Assembly (NCBI GenBank): GCA_903909415.1
Contig: CAIVVS010000030.1
Coordinates: forward strand, 1-16,846
Direction of reading: 5' to 3'
Length of the DNA stretch: 16,846 nucleotides
Source: an uncultured Pseudomonadota bacterium
GTDB lineage: Bacteria; Pseudomonadota; Gammaproteobacteria; Burkholderiales; SG8-39
Each line of letters opens with the position of its first letter. Position 1 is the first letter of the stretch. Below the pieces are notes generated by a model. The model worked only from the letters and a program-made list of their open reading frames with translations, ran no database searches and had not been told where the DNA came from. This document shows positions 1 to 6,749 of the stretch, one piece after another. Position numbers and translations under genes: made by a program.

Positions 1-1
1 G

Positions 2-964
2 ACCATCTATGCCGCGGCGCTCGGGCGACTGCGTCCGGCGCAGGGGCGCGGGCCGGTGCTGCGGCGCGAGCGCTGGGACACGCCCGACGGCGACTTCGTG
101 GACGTGGACTTCCTGGATGCACCCTCAGGTACCGACCCGGGTGCTCCGGCCGACACGCCCATGGTGGTGATGTTCCACGGCCTGGAGGGGTCATCGCGCA
201 GCCACTATGCGCGCGCGATGATGCGCGCCCTGGCTGCGCGCGGCTGGCGCGGGGCGCTGCCGCACTTTCGCGGCTGCTCGGGCGAACCCAACCGCCTGCC
301 GCGCGCCTACCACTCGGGTGATTCCGCGGAGATCGGTTTCCTGCTCGCGCGGCTGCACGCGATGGCCACCGCGTCCTCGCCGGCTGCGCCGCTCTACGCC
401 TCCGGCGTGTCGCTGGGCGGCAACGCGCTGCTCAAGTGGCTGGGCGAGCAGCGCGGCGCGGCGCGCGACCTGGTCAGGGCCTGCGCCTCGGTGTCGCCGC
501 CCTTGGACCTGGCCGCGGCAGGCGACCACCTGGCGCGCGGCGGCAACCGCATCTACACGCGCATGTTCCTCGCCACGATGAAGGACAAGAGCGCCGCCAA
601 GCTCGCGCGCTTCCCCGGCCTGTTCGACTTGGGCGCAATGCACCGGGCACGCAACCTGCGCGAGTTCGACGACGTGGTCACCGCGCCGCTGCACGGCTTC
701 CGCGATGTCGACGACTACTGGACGCGCGCGTCCGCCAAACCCTGGCTGGCTGCCATCGAGGTGCCCACCTTGCTGCTGTCGGCGCGCAACGATCCCTTCC
801 TGCCCGAGCGCGCGCTGCCCGGCCCGTCGCAGGTGTCGGCCGCGGTGCAGCTGGAGCTGCTGCCGCACGGCGGGCATGTGGGCTTCGTGAGCGGCGGCTT
901 TCCCGGCCACCTCGACTGGCTGCCGTCGCGCCTGCTCGCCTTTTTTGACAGCCAGCGCGGCTGA
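2..964 (+). CDS. YheT-type alpha/beta hydrolase, 5' end outside window
   Basis: The frame is open from base 2. The residues before the first possible in-window start (GTG at 56) read TIYAALGRL, which matches the conserved LQTIYPAL-like N terminus of the YheT family, so the true start lies left of the window and 320 residues are visible. The alpha/beta hydrolase core is clear: an oxyanion-type HGLEGSS segment near base 176, the nucleophile elbow GVSLGG with its Ser codon at 410-412, an acid in SARNDPF and a catalytic His in HGGHVGF near the C terminus. The family is cytoplasmic and its physiological substrate is poorly defined; short-chain esterase activity is usually assumed. The gene ends 130 bp before the next start, and I see no terminator in that gap. 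Confidence 0.9.
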   Translation, partial: TIYAAALGRLRPAQGRGPVLRRERWDTPDGDFVDVDFLDAPSGTDPGAPADTPMVVMFHGLEGSSRSHYARAMMRALAARGWRGALPHFRGCSGEPNRLPRAYHSGDSAEIGFLLARLHAMATASSPAAPLYASGVSLGGNALLKWLGEQRGAARDLVRACASVSPPLDLAAAGDHLARGGNRIYTRMFLATMKDKSAAKLARFPGLFDLGAMHRARNLREFDDVVTAPLHGFRDVDDYWTRASAKPWLAAIEVPTLLLSARNDPFLPERALPGPSQVSAAVQLELLPHGGHVGFVSGGFPGHLDWLPSRLLAFFDSQRG

Positions 965-1094
965 GTTCGACAGCCCTGGTGCCGCACGGGTGCTGATTCC
1001 GGGTCGGCAGCGGACCCCCGACCTATGGGCGGTGTGCCACGTAAGTGCAATGGCCCGACTGGTAACATGCGGCCTGTTTTCCAGAGACGCCCCC

Positions 1095-2471
1095 ATGCAA
1101 CTGCCCCCGCAGGAAATCTTCAAGGCCTACGACATACGCGGCATCGTCGGCCAGACACTGACCGTCGACGGCGTGCGCGCCATCGGCCAGGCCCTCGGGT
1201 CGCAGGCGCGCGAGCAGGGACTCGCTTCGATTGCCATCGGCCGTGACGGACGCCTGTCCGGGCCGGAACTCGCGGGCGCCTTGGGCGAGGGCGTGCGCGC
1301 CGCCGGCGTGGACACCATCGACCTGGGCATGTGCGCCACGCCGGTCACCTATTTCTCCGCGTTCCACCTCGGCGCGGGCGGCGTGGTCTCAGTGACCGGC
1401 AGCCACAACCCGCCCGAGTACAACGGCCTGAAGCTGGTGCTGGGCGGCACCACGCTGTGGGGCGACGCGATCACCGGGCTGCGCACGCGGCTGGCCGAAG
1501 GGCGCCTCGCCACCGGCGCCGGCAAGTCGCGCCAGGAACAGGTGATCGAGCCCTACCTCTCGCGCATCACCGGCGACGTGAAGGTGTCGCGCAGGATGAA
1601 GGTGGTGGTCGATTGCGGCAACGGCGTGGCCGGCCTGACCGCGGGCGAGCTGCTTCGCCGCCTGGGCTGCGAGGTGATCGAGCTGTTCTGCGACGTGGAC
1701 GGCAACTTCCCCAACCACCATCCCGATCCCGCCGACCCGCACACGCTCGAAGGCCTGATCGCCACCGTGCGCGAGACCGGCGCCGAGCTGGGCCTGGCCT
1801 TTGACGGCGACGGCGACCGACTGGGCGTGGTCACGCCGGCCGGGCGCATCGTCTACCCGGACCGCCAGCTGATGCTGTTCGCGGCCGACGTGCTGTCGCG
1901 CTGCCCCGGCGCGCCCATCATCTACGACGTGAAATGCACGCGCCACCTCGCGCCGTGGATCCGCCAGCATGGCGGCGTGCCCAGCATGTGGAAGACCGGC
2001 CACTCGCTGATCAAGGCGCGCATGAAGGAACTGTCCTCGCCCATGGCCGGCGAGATGAGCGGCCACATGTTCTTCGGCGAGCGCTGGTACGGCTTCGACG
2101 ACGCGCAGTACGCCGCGGCGCGCCTGCTGGAAATCCTGTCACGCAGCCCCAATGCGGCGGCGGTGCTGGATGCCTTGCCCGATTCCCTGTCCACGCCCGA
2201 GCTGCACCTGCAGCTGGCCGAGGGCGAGCCGCACAAGCTGATCGCGCAACTGCAGCGCGAGGCGAGCTTCCCCGGGTCCACCGAGGTGATCAAGCTCGAC
2301 GGCCTGCGTGTCGAGTACGCCGACGGCTTCGGCCTGATGCGCGCGTCCAACACCACGCCGGTGGTGGTGATGCGCTTCGAGGCCGACGACCAGGCCGGCC
2401 TGGGCCGCATCCAGGCGGCGTTCCGCGCGGTGCTGCTGGCGGCGCGGCCCGGCACGCAGTTGCCGTTCTAG
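1095..2471 (+). CDS. phosphomannomutase/phosphoglucomutase
   Basis: A 458-residue alpha-D-phosphohexomutase that interconverts the 1- and 6-phosphates of mannose or glucose, feeding nucleotide-sugar, LPS and exopolysaccharide synthesis in the cytoplasm. All four family signatures are present: the phosphoserine loop TGSHNP (Ser103), the metal loop DGDGDR (237-242), the sugar-specificity loop GEMSGH, and the C-terminal phosphate-binding RASNTTP. The length is typical of AlgC/ManB-type enzymes. The frame stays open upstream to 945, but the protein starts at ATG 1095 because MQLPPQEIFKAYDIRG is the usual N terminus of the family. The ribosome site before it is weak. A TAACAT hexamer at 1063-1068 could be a -10 element, but no good -35 accompanies it. 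Whether mannose or glucose is preferred cannot be told from sequence. Confidence 0.95.
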   Translation: MQLPPQEIFKAYDIRGIVGQTLTVDGVRAIGQALGSQAREQGLASIAIGRDGRLSGPELAGALGEGVRAAGVDTIDLGMCATPVTYFSAFHLGAGGVVSVTGSHNPPEYNGLKLVLGGTTLWGDAITGLRTRLAEGRLATGAGKSRQEQVIEPYLSRITGDVKVSRRMKVVVDCGNGVAGLTAGELLRRLGCEVIELFCDVDGNFPNHHPDPADPHTLEGLIATVRETGAELGLAFDGDGDRLGVVTPAGRIVYPDRQLMLFAADVLSRCPGAPIIYDVKCTRHLAPWIRQHGGVPSMWKTGHSLIKARMKELSSPMAGEMSGHMFFGERWYGFDDAQYAAARLLEILSRSPNAAAVLDALPDSLSTPELHLQLAEGEPHKLIAQLQREASFPGSTEVIKLDGLRVEYADGFGLMRASNTTPVVVMRFEADDQAGLGRIQAAFRAVLLAARPGTQLPF

Positions 2472-2495
2472 GGCGCTGCGGTTTCAGGGCAATGC

Positions 2496-2552
2496 GGCCA
2501 AATTTGGCCTAAAACAAGGTAAGCGGCTGATTTAATTGAATAATCAGGAGGA
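2496..2552 (+). promoter_or_regulatory. AT-rich palindromic leader of the CMD-family gene
   Basis: In this short gap the base composition drops sharply. A perfect 14-bp palindrome GGCCAAATTTGGCC occupies 2496-2509. A second inverted repeat, CTGATT (2527-2532) and AATCAG (2542-2547), overlaps the start of the strong AGGAGG ribosome site at 2546-2551. TTTAAT at 2531-2536 could be a -10 element. The palindromes suggest an operator, or a structure that can mask the ribosome site; no regulator is identified. Confidence 0.35.
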
Positions 2553-2558
2553 GTGAGC

Positions 2559-3086
2559 ATGGCACGCGTCCCATTGATTTCCGAGGGCGACAAGCCCGAA
2601 CTGTCCGCGCTGATCGAGCGCATCAAGCACGAGCGTGGCGGGCGCCTGCTCAACCTGTACCGCACCCTGCTCAACAGCCCGCCGGTGGCCGAGGGCTGGC
2701 TGTCGCTGTTCACCGCGATCCGCCAGAAGGGCACGCTGGATGACGCCTCGCGCGAGCTCGCGATCCTGCGCGTGGCCATCCTCAACGGCGCGCAGTACGA
2801 GTACAACGCCCACGTGCCGCACGCGCTCAAGGCCGGCATGACCCAGGCGCAGCTGGACGCGATGCCGGCCTGGCAGACGGCCGAGTGCTACTCGGCGCGC
2901 GAGCGCGCGGTGCTGGCCTGCACCGACGCGATGACCAAGAGCATCGAGGTGCCCGACGGCATCTTCGCCGCGCTGAAGCAGCACTTCGGCGACCGCGAAC
3001 TGGTGGAACTGGTCGCCACCATCGGCGGCTACAACCTGGTGTCGCGCGTGCTGGTCGCGCTGCAGGTGGACCACGAGAAACACTGA
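2559..3086 (+). CDS. carboxymuconolactone decarboxylase/AhpD-like family protein
   Basis: A 175-residue all-helical protein of the CMD/AhpD superfamily. The core RELAILRVAI (65-74) followed by YEYNAHVPHA (80-89) is characteristic. AhpD peroxidases carry a CxxC pair in this helix-turn, but here the region has no cysteine and keeps only acidic residues and histidines (His85, His88). Thiol-disulfide peroxidase activity is therefore unlikely, and a decarboxylase-like or unknown role is more plausible. The start is ATG 2559 rather than GTG 2553, because AGGAGG at 2546-2551 sits 7 nt before the ATG but only 1 nt before the GTG. The gene appears to be a single transcription unit: it has an AT-rich leader of its own and a strong terminator 31 bp after the stop codon. 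The substrate is unknown. Confidence 0.85.
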   Translation: MARVPLISEGDKPELSALIERIKHERGGRLLNLYRTLLNSPPVAEGWLSLFTAIRQKGTLDDASRELAILRVAILNGAQYEYNAHVPHALKAGMTQAQLDAMPAWQTAECYSARERAVLACTDAMTKSIEVPDGIFAALKQHFGDRELVELVATIGGYNLVSRVLVALQVDHEKH

Positions 3087-3117
3087 GGAAGCACTGAACG
3101 CAGCAGCAGGAATGACG

Positions 3118-3156
3118 AAGGGGCCGGTGTGCGAGCACCGGCCCCTTCCGTTTTTT
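3118..3156 (+). terminator. intrinsic terminator after the CMD-family gene
   Basis: A perfect 12-bp stem (arms 3118-3129 and 3136-3147) with a 6-nt loop is followed after CCG by six T residues at 3151-3156. It lies 31 bp past the stop of the + strand gene and just before the stop of the convergent - strand gene. On the opposite strand no T tract follows the stem, so it mainly serves the + strand. Confidence 0.9.
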
Positions 3157-3166
3157 GCAGCCTTGC

Positions 3167-3502
3167 TTACTTGCGGTGCTGCTTGTCGTGCGACTGGCGG
3201 GCGATGCGCGCGCTCTGGCGGTCCTGCGCGCGCTCGATCGCCACGCGCTCCTTGCCGCTGACCTTGCCGTCGGAGGCGGCCTTGGCTTCCATCTTGCCGA
3301 CGCGCGCCTGGCCGCGTTCCAGCCGCGCTTCCTCGCGCTTGTTGATCTCGCCCGAGGCCACGCCCTTGTCGATGCGGGACGCCTGGTTGGCCTCGCGCTT
3401 GTCCATGCGCTGGGTGTTGGGCGCCTGCGCGAACGCGGGCAGGGTGAAGGCGGTGGCAAGCAGGGCCACGGCGAGGTGGCGCAGGGTCGTGATGGTGTTC
3501 AT
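3167..3502 (-). CDS. small secreted EF-hand-like protein, unknown function
   Basis: A 111-residue protein with a clear Sec signal peptide: short N region, hydrophobic stretch HLAVALLATAFTLP and an AFA|Q cleavage site after residue 25. The mature part of about 86 residues is charged and helical. It contains RIDKGVASGEINKREEARLE and, further on, DGKVSGKERVAIE, which has the D-x-G/K spacing of a degenerate EF-hand loop; this arrangement recurs in small periplasmic proteins of proteobacteria whose role is unknown to me. The start is ATG 3502, preceded by GGAGA at suitable spacing; the frame extends further upstream, but that part lacks signal-peptide character. It lies downstream of ugpQ with a 121-bp gap, which contains a tandem repeat, so it probably has its own promoter. 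A divalent-cation-binding role is only a guess. Confidence 0.8.
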   Translation of the reverse strand: MNTITTLRHLAVALLATAFTLPAFAQAPNTQRMDKREANQASRIDKGVASGEINKREEARLERGQARVGKMEAKAASDGKVSGKERVAIERAQDRQSARIARQSHDKQHRK

Positions 3503-3589
3503 GTCGTGGTCTCCGGTTCTGGGTTGGTGGCCGGGATCGTTCTCCCGTAGCCATTTAACGCCGGCCGCGCAGATGCGTCTACCGGTGAC

Positions 3590-3616
3590 GCGTAAGCAGC
3601 TGTTACAAGCGTAAGC
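3590..3616 (-). promoter_or_regulatory. tandem direct repeat upstream of the EF-hand-like gene
   Basis: GCTTACGC (read on the - strand) occurs twice, at 3609-3616 and 3590-3597, 19 bp apart, with TGTAACA between them. The result is a TTAC/TAAC half-site ladder roughly one site per helical turn. Tandem half-sites like this are typical of OmpR-family response regulators. It starts 87 bp upstream of the small secreted-protein gene. The partner regulator is unknown, and the repeats also overlap no gene, since ugpQ ends at 3624. Confidence 0.3.
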
Positions 3617-3623
3617 GGCCTGC

Positions 3624-4370
3624 TCAACCTGGTGCGAACAGGTCGAGGCGATCGGTGAACACCGCATCCACGCCCATGGCGCGCAGGCCGGCCTCGATTA
3701 CCGGGTCGTTCACGGTGTAGCAGGCCAGGCCGTAGCCGGCGTCCTTGATGGCGCGCGCGGTGGCGGCCTCCAGGTGGCGGTGGTTGGTGTGCAGCGCCAC
3801 GCAGGCGTGCGCCTGCAGCCGTTCGCGCCAGTCCGCCGGCACGCGGTCCACCAGCAGGGCGCGCGGCAGCCCGGGCTCGGCCTCGCGCACCGCCGTGAGC
3901 GCTTCCTCGCTGAAGGACGACATGAGGGGAAGTCCATGCGGGGGCGCCGAGGCCGCCGGCCAGGCCTGCGCTGCGATGCGCGCGGCCGCCAGCCCGGTGT
4001 CACGCTCGTGGCCGGGGGCGGGCTTGACCTCGACGTTGGCCCACAGGCCCAGTTCCACGCACAGCGCGGCGGCCTGCGCGAAGCCGGGTACGCGCTCGCC
4101 GGCAAAGCGCCGGTCCAGCCAGGTGCCCGCGTCCAGCGCGGCGATGCGTTCCCAGGACGTGCGCGCCACCTCGCCCGTGCCGTCGGTGGTGCGCTCCAGT
4201 GTCTCGTCGTGGATGAGCAGCGGCACGCGGTCGGCCGAGAGCATCACGTCGAACTCGACCGCGCGGAATCCGCGCGCGGCCGCTTCACGCATTCCGGCCA
4301 GGGTGTTCTCCGGGGCGAGCGTGCCGCCGCCGCGGTGGGCGATGCGCGCGGGCCAGGGCCAGGAAGCCAT
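3624..4370 (-). CDS. ugpQ: glycerophosphodiester phosphodiesterase UgpQ
   Basis: A 248-residue cytoplasmic GDPD-family enzyme that hydrolyses glycerophosphodiesters to sn-glycerol 3-phosphate and an alcohol. The TIM-barrel active-site residues are all visible: AHRGGG (His12, Arg13) with PENT (20-23), the metal pair Glu39 and Asp41 in EFDV, His54 in IHDETLERTTDGTG, and the VEVKP strand with Glu114 and Lys116. There is no signal peptide, and the length fits cytosolic UgpQ rather than the periplasmic GlpQ type. The start is ATG 4370; the frame is open further upstream but that part overlaps ugpB and does not resemble the family. It begins 19 bp after the ugpB stop on the same strand, so the two are almost certainly co-transcribed, and UgpQ would act on diesters delivered by a Ugp-type transporter. 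Confidence 0.93.
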   Translation of the reverse strand: MASWPWPARIAHRGGGTLAPENTLAGMREAAARGFRAVEFDVMLSADRVPLLIHDETLERTTDGTGEVARTSWERIAALDAGTWLDRRFAGERVPGFAQAAALCVELGLWANVEVKPAPGHERDTGLAAARIAAQAWPAASAPPHGLPLMSSFSEEALTAVREAEPGLPRALLVDRVPADWRERLQAHACVALHTNHRHLEAATARAIKDAGYGLACYTVNDPVIEAGLRAMGVDAVFTDRLDLFAPG

Positions 4371-4389
4371 GCCCGCGCGTCCGCTGCGC

Positions 4390-5742
4390 TTACTTCTGCG
4401 TGCGCTCGAAGCGCCGCAGCAGCACGTTGCCGCGTTCGACCGCCTCGTCCAGCGCTTCCTTGGGGGTCTTCTTGCCGGTCCAGACATGCTCGAGTTCCTC
4501 GTCCACCACGTGGCGGATCTGCAGGAAGTTGCCCAGGCGGATGCCCTTGTCGAACACGTCGGTCTTGCGCGCGAGCTGCTGCATCGGGACCAGCGCGCCG
4601 GGGGTGCGGGTGAAGTAGCCGCGCTTCTTCGACAGCTCCAGCGACTCGCGCGAGACCGGCAGGTAGCCGGTGCGCTCGTGCCAGTCGGCCTCGACCTCGG
4701 GCCGCGACAGGAAGGCGAACAGCTTGGCCACGCCCTTGTAGTCGGCCGCGCCATGCCCGCCCATCGCCCACAGGCCCGCGCCGCCGATCAGGGTGTTGTA
4801 GGGCGCGCCCTTGAAGTCGTCGTAGTAGGGCAGCTGGCCCACGCCGACGGCGAACTTCGCCTTGGCATTGAGCGAGCTGATCGCGGCCGACGAGGTGGTG
4901 ATCACGCCGCAGTCGCCGGACAGGAAGCGCGCCTCGGCTTCCTCTTCCCGGCCCGCGTAGGAGAACAGGCCACTCTTGACCCAGGAGGACAGCAGGCTGA
5001 TGTGGCGGATCATCAGCTGGCCGTTGAAGTTCAGCTTGGCGTCCAGCCCGGTGTAGCCGTTGTCGCGCGTGGCCACCGGCTCGTTGTGCCAGGCGGCGAC
5101 GTTCTCCAGGTGCACCCAGGACTGCCATCCGGTGGTGATGCCGCACTGGGTGGCGCCGCTGTCGGTCAGCTTGATGGCCACGGCCTGCAGTTCCATCCAG
5201 GTGCGCGGCGGCTTGTCCGGGTCCAGTCCGGCCTTGGCAAAGGCGTCGCGGTTGTAGAACAGCACCGGCGTGGAGATGTTGAAGGGCAGCGCGTACAGCT
5301 TGCCCTTGTTATCCGAGAAGTGCGCCGCTACCGACGGGAAGAACTGGCGGGGGTCGAGCTTCTCCTTGGCGTCGGCCATCAGCTGGAAGGCCGGCTTCAC
5401 CGAGCGCGGGCGCGCCATCATGTTGGCCGTGCCGACCTCGAACACCTGCAGCACGTGCGGCGCCTGAGCGCCGGTGGCGGCCAGGCCCGCCTGCATCACT
5501 TCCTCGTAGGTGCCCTTGTAGGTGGCGACGACCTTGTAGTCCTTCTGCGACGCGTTGAACCTGGCGACCTGCGCGTCCAGCACCTCGCCCAGCACGCCGT
5601 TCATCGCGTGCCAGAAGCGGATGGTGGTCTCGGCCCGCGCCGGGGCGCTGAGCGCCAGGCCGGCGGCGATCGCGGCCAGCAGGACCATCGCGCCACGGCG
5701 CGCGGGCATGCGGGGGGAGAACGTGCTGTGTACAGCGTGCAA
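4390..5742 (-). CDS. ugpB: UgpB-like periplasmic sn-glycerol-3-phosphate-binding protein
   Basis: A family-1 extracellular solute-binding protein of 450 residues. The mature N terminus ETTIRFWHAMNG and the segments NKGKLYALPFNIS, GITTGWQSW and GGAGLWAMGG are typical of UgpB, which captures glycerol 3-phosphate or glycerophosphodiesters in the periplasm. The signal peptide has basic residues (PARRG), a hydrophobic core and ARA|E cleavage after residue 37. I chose a TTG start at 5742 because AGGAG (5750-5754, - strand) lies exactly 7 nt before it. ATG 5709 has no ribosome site, and ATG 5805 lies upstream of a consensus TATAAT at 5788-5793. It precedes ugpQ, but no ugpA, ugpE or ugpC is found between them. 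In other bacteria ugp genes are phosphate-starvation controlled; no convincing pho box was seen here. Confidence 0.88.
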   Translation of the reverse strand: MHAVHSTFSPRMPARRGAMVLLAAIAAGLALSAPARAETTIRFWHAMNGVLGEVLDAQVARFNASQKDYKVVATYKGTYEEVMQAGLAATGAQAPHVLQVFEVGTANMMARPRSVKPAFQLMADAKEKLDPRQFFPSVAAHFSDNKGKLYALPFNISTPVLFYNRDAFAKAGLDPDKPPRTWMELQAVAIKLTDSGATQCGITTGWQSWVHLENVAAWHNEPVATRDNGYTGLDAKLNFNGQLMIRHISLLSSWVKSGLFSYAGREEEAEARFLSGDCGVITTSSAAISSLNAKAKFAVGVGQLPYYDDFKGAPYNTLIGGAGLWAMGGHGAADYKGVAKLFAFLSRPEVEADWHERTGYLPVSRESLELSKKRGYFTRTPGALVPMQQLARKTDVFDKGIRLGNFLQIRHVVDEELEHVWTGKKTPKEALDEAVERGNVLLRRFERTQK

Positions 5743-5787
5743 GGAGGTACTCCTGGTGGATGGCGCATGGACATGCAGCCAGCGCGG

Positions 5788-5793
5788 ATTATA
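5788..5793 (-). promoter_or_regulatory. -10 element of ugpB
   Basis: A perfect TATAAT on the - strand. Transcription would begin near 5780, leaving a leader of about 40 nt before the TTG start of ugpB. The -35 region is poor (GGTCGG at 17-bp spacing), which would fit a promoter needing an activator. This position argues against the in-frame ATG at 5805 as the ugpB start. Confidence 0.5.
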
Positions 5794-5860
5794 CAAAGGC
5801 GACATGGCGCCCGACCCCGGCATCGTCCCCGGATGCCCGCGGCGTGCGTGGCGAACAGGC

Positions 5861-5895
5861 AAAAAAATGCCCGGGAAGGGAGGGTTTCCCGGGCA
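5861..5895 (-). terminator. intrinsic terminator of the candidate sRNA
   Basis: The arms TGCCCGGGAA and TTCCCGGGCA (10 bp, perfect) at 5886-5895 and 5868-5877 enclose an 8-nt loop. They are followed, reading the - strand, by seven T residues (5867-5861). The T tract gives the orientation. No protein gene on the - strand lies upstream of it, which implies a non-coding transcript. Confidence 0.88.
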
Positions 5896-6048
5896 GCCGC
5901 CGTTTGCTGGGCCGGCGGTAAATCGTGTGTTCTGTGCGGCTTGCGGCGCTGCACGCCGCTGCGTTGATCCAGGACCCGCCGCGGGGATCCTGCAGGGGCT
6001 TCCCAAGGGTGCTTCCCCTATGGGGCCGCGTTGCTTAACCAACGCTAT
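5861..6048 (-). ncRNA. candidate structured small RNA, about 190 nt
   Basis: No convincing reading frame fills this stretch, yet on the - strand it has everything of an independent RNA gene. A TGn-extended -10 lies just upstream, and an ordered series of hairpins follows: GCGTTG/CAACGC, a CCCC/GGGG pair, AGGATCC pairing with GGGTCCT around a 7-nt loop, GCGGCG/CGCCGC, and CCGCCG/CGGCGG. A 10-bp intrinsic terminator with seven T residues ends it. A second CAACGC further on could compete for the first GCGTTG arm. The size fits 6S RNA, but the ends do not pair into the long closing stem of 6S, so I leave the family open. It stops about 70 bp before the ugpB -10 and so seems separate from the ugp genes. 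Confidence 0.5.
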
Positions 6049-6054
6049 GACATG

Positions 6055-6084
6055 AGCATATCACCCGTGCCGCAGTGCAAACAA
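6055..6084 (-). promoter_or_regulatory. extended -10 promoter of the candidate sRNA
   Basis: On the - strand TGATATGCT (6063-6055) is a TGn-extended -10. TTGTTT (6084-6079) lies 18 bp further upstream as a partial -35. The predicted first base is near 6048, just before the first hairpin of the candidate RNA. Confidence 0.45.
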
Positions 6085-6206
6085 CGACGGCAAGGCGCGC
6101 GGCGTGACTTAATGCCGCCGTTCCCGCTCAAGGTGCAAGGTGGCCGGCCCGGTGGGCCTGTGTGGCTGTCCCGGATTGGCGCGATCCCCCGGACTACACT
6201 TGGCAG

Positions 6207-6647
6207 ATGGACAACAGCCGCATGCCGGTGCCTGGCTGCATGGCGCAAGGGGCGCGAGGCCTGCGCGCGCTGCTGCTGTGCGGCGCGCTGCTGGCCGGCA
6301 GCGCCGTCCTCGCCGGATGCGCCGCGCGCCCGCCGCTGCCCGACCCGCCCGCGGTGGTGGACGTGATCCGCATGAGCCGCGAGGGCGATGCGCCGGCGCT
6401 GATCATCGAGCGCATGCGCGCCGCGCGCGCGGTCTACCGCCTGCCTGCCTCGGAACTCGCGCGGCTGCGCGAGCAGGGCGTGGCCGACGCGGTGATCGAC
6501 CACATGCAGCTCACCCAGATCGATGCGGAGCGGCGCGACGAGGCCCTGCGCCAGCGCATGCTCCTGTGGGACAACTGGCCGCACCAGCCCTGGCGCCAGG
6601 GCCTGCCGCGCACGCCCTTCGGCTGGTATTTCCCGCCCTACCGCTAG
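6207..6647 (+). CDS. small predicted lipoprotein, unknown function
   Basis: A protein of 146 residues from ATG 6207. It has a lipoprotein signal: arginine-containing N region, hydrophobic LRALLLCGALLAGSAVL and lipobox LAGC with Cys38. After a proline-rich linker (PPLPDPPAVVD) comes a helical segment VIRMSREGDAPALIIERMR and YRLPASELARLREQGV, a pattern shared by short envelope proteins of betaproteobacteria; the C terminus is rich in Trp, Pro and Tyr. The start is uncertain: ATG 6240 would give a more standard 26-residue signal, and neither ATG has a clear ribosome site. TACACT at 6195-6200 just before ATG 6207 resembles a -10 element, which would leave almost no leader. Envelope attachment is well supported, the function is not. 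Confidence 0.75.
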   Translation: MDNSRMPVPGCMAQGARGLRALLLCGALLAGSAVLAGCAARPPLPDPPAVVDVIRMSREGDAPALIIERMRAARAVYRLPASELARLREQGVADAVIDHMQLTQIDAERRDEALRQRMLLWDNWPHQPWRQGLPRTPFGWYFPPYR

Positions 6648-6749
6648 GCCGGCGCGCGCGGGGCGCGCGAGGCCGCCGTGCTAGCATCGCCAGCGATTTC
6701 CGTCGCCCGACCTTCGCGGCGCGACGGCTCCCACGGAACCGACTCCCGC

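Noticed and set aside
56..58. GTG as the start of the first hydrolase gene
   Set aside because: The frame is open to the window edge, and the residues before the GTG match the conserved family N terminus, so the start is outside the window.
3745..5967. Very long open frame on the + strand opposite ugpQ and ugpB
   Set aside because: Its translation is low-complexity Arg/Ala/Gly-rich sequence without domains, typical of antisense frames in GC-rich DNA; the - strand genes account for the region.
5861..6048. Assignment of the candidate RNA to 6S RNA
   Set aside because: Size and an independent promoter fit, but the 5' and 3' parts do not pair into a long closing stem with a central bubble. Local hairpins dominate, and no neighbouring gene typical of ssrS was seen.
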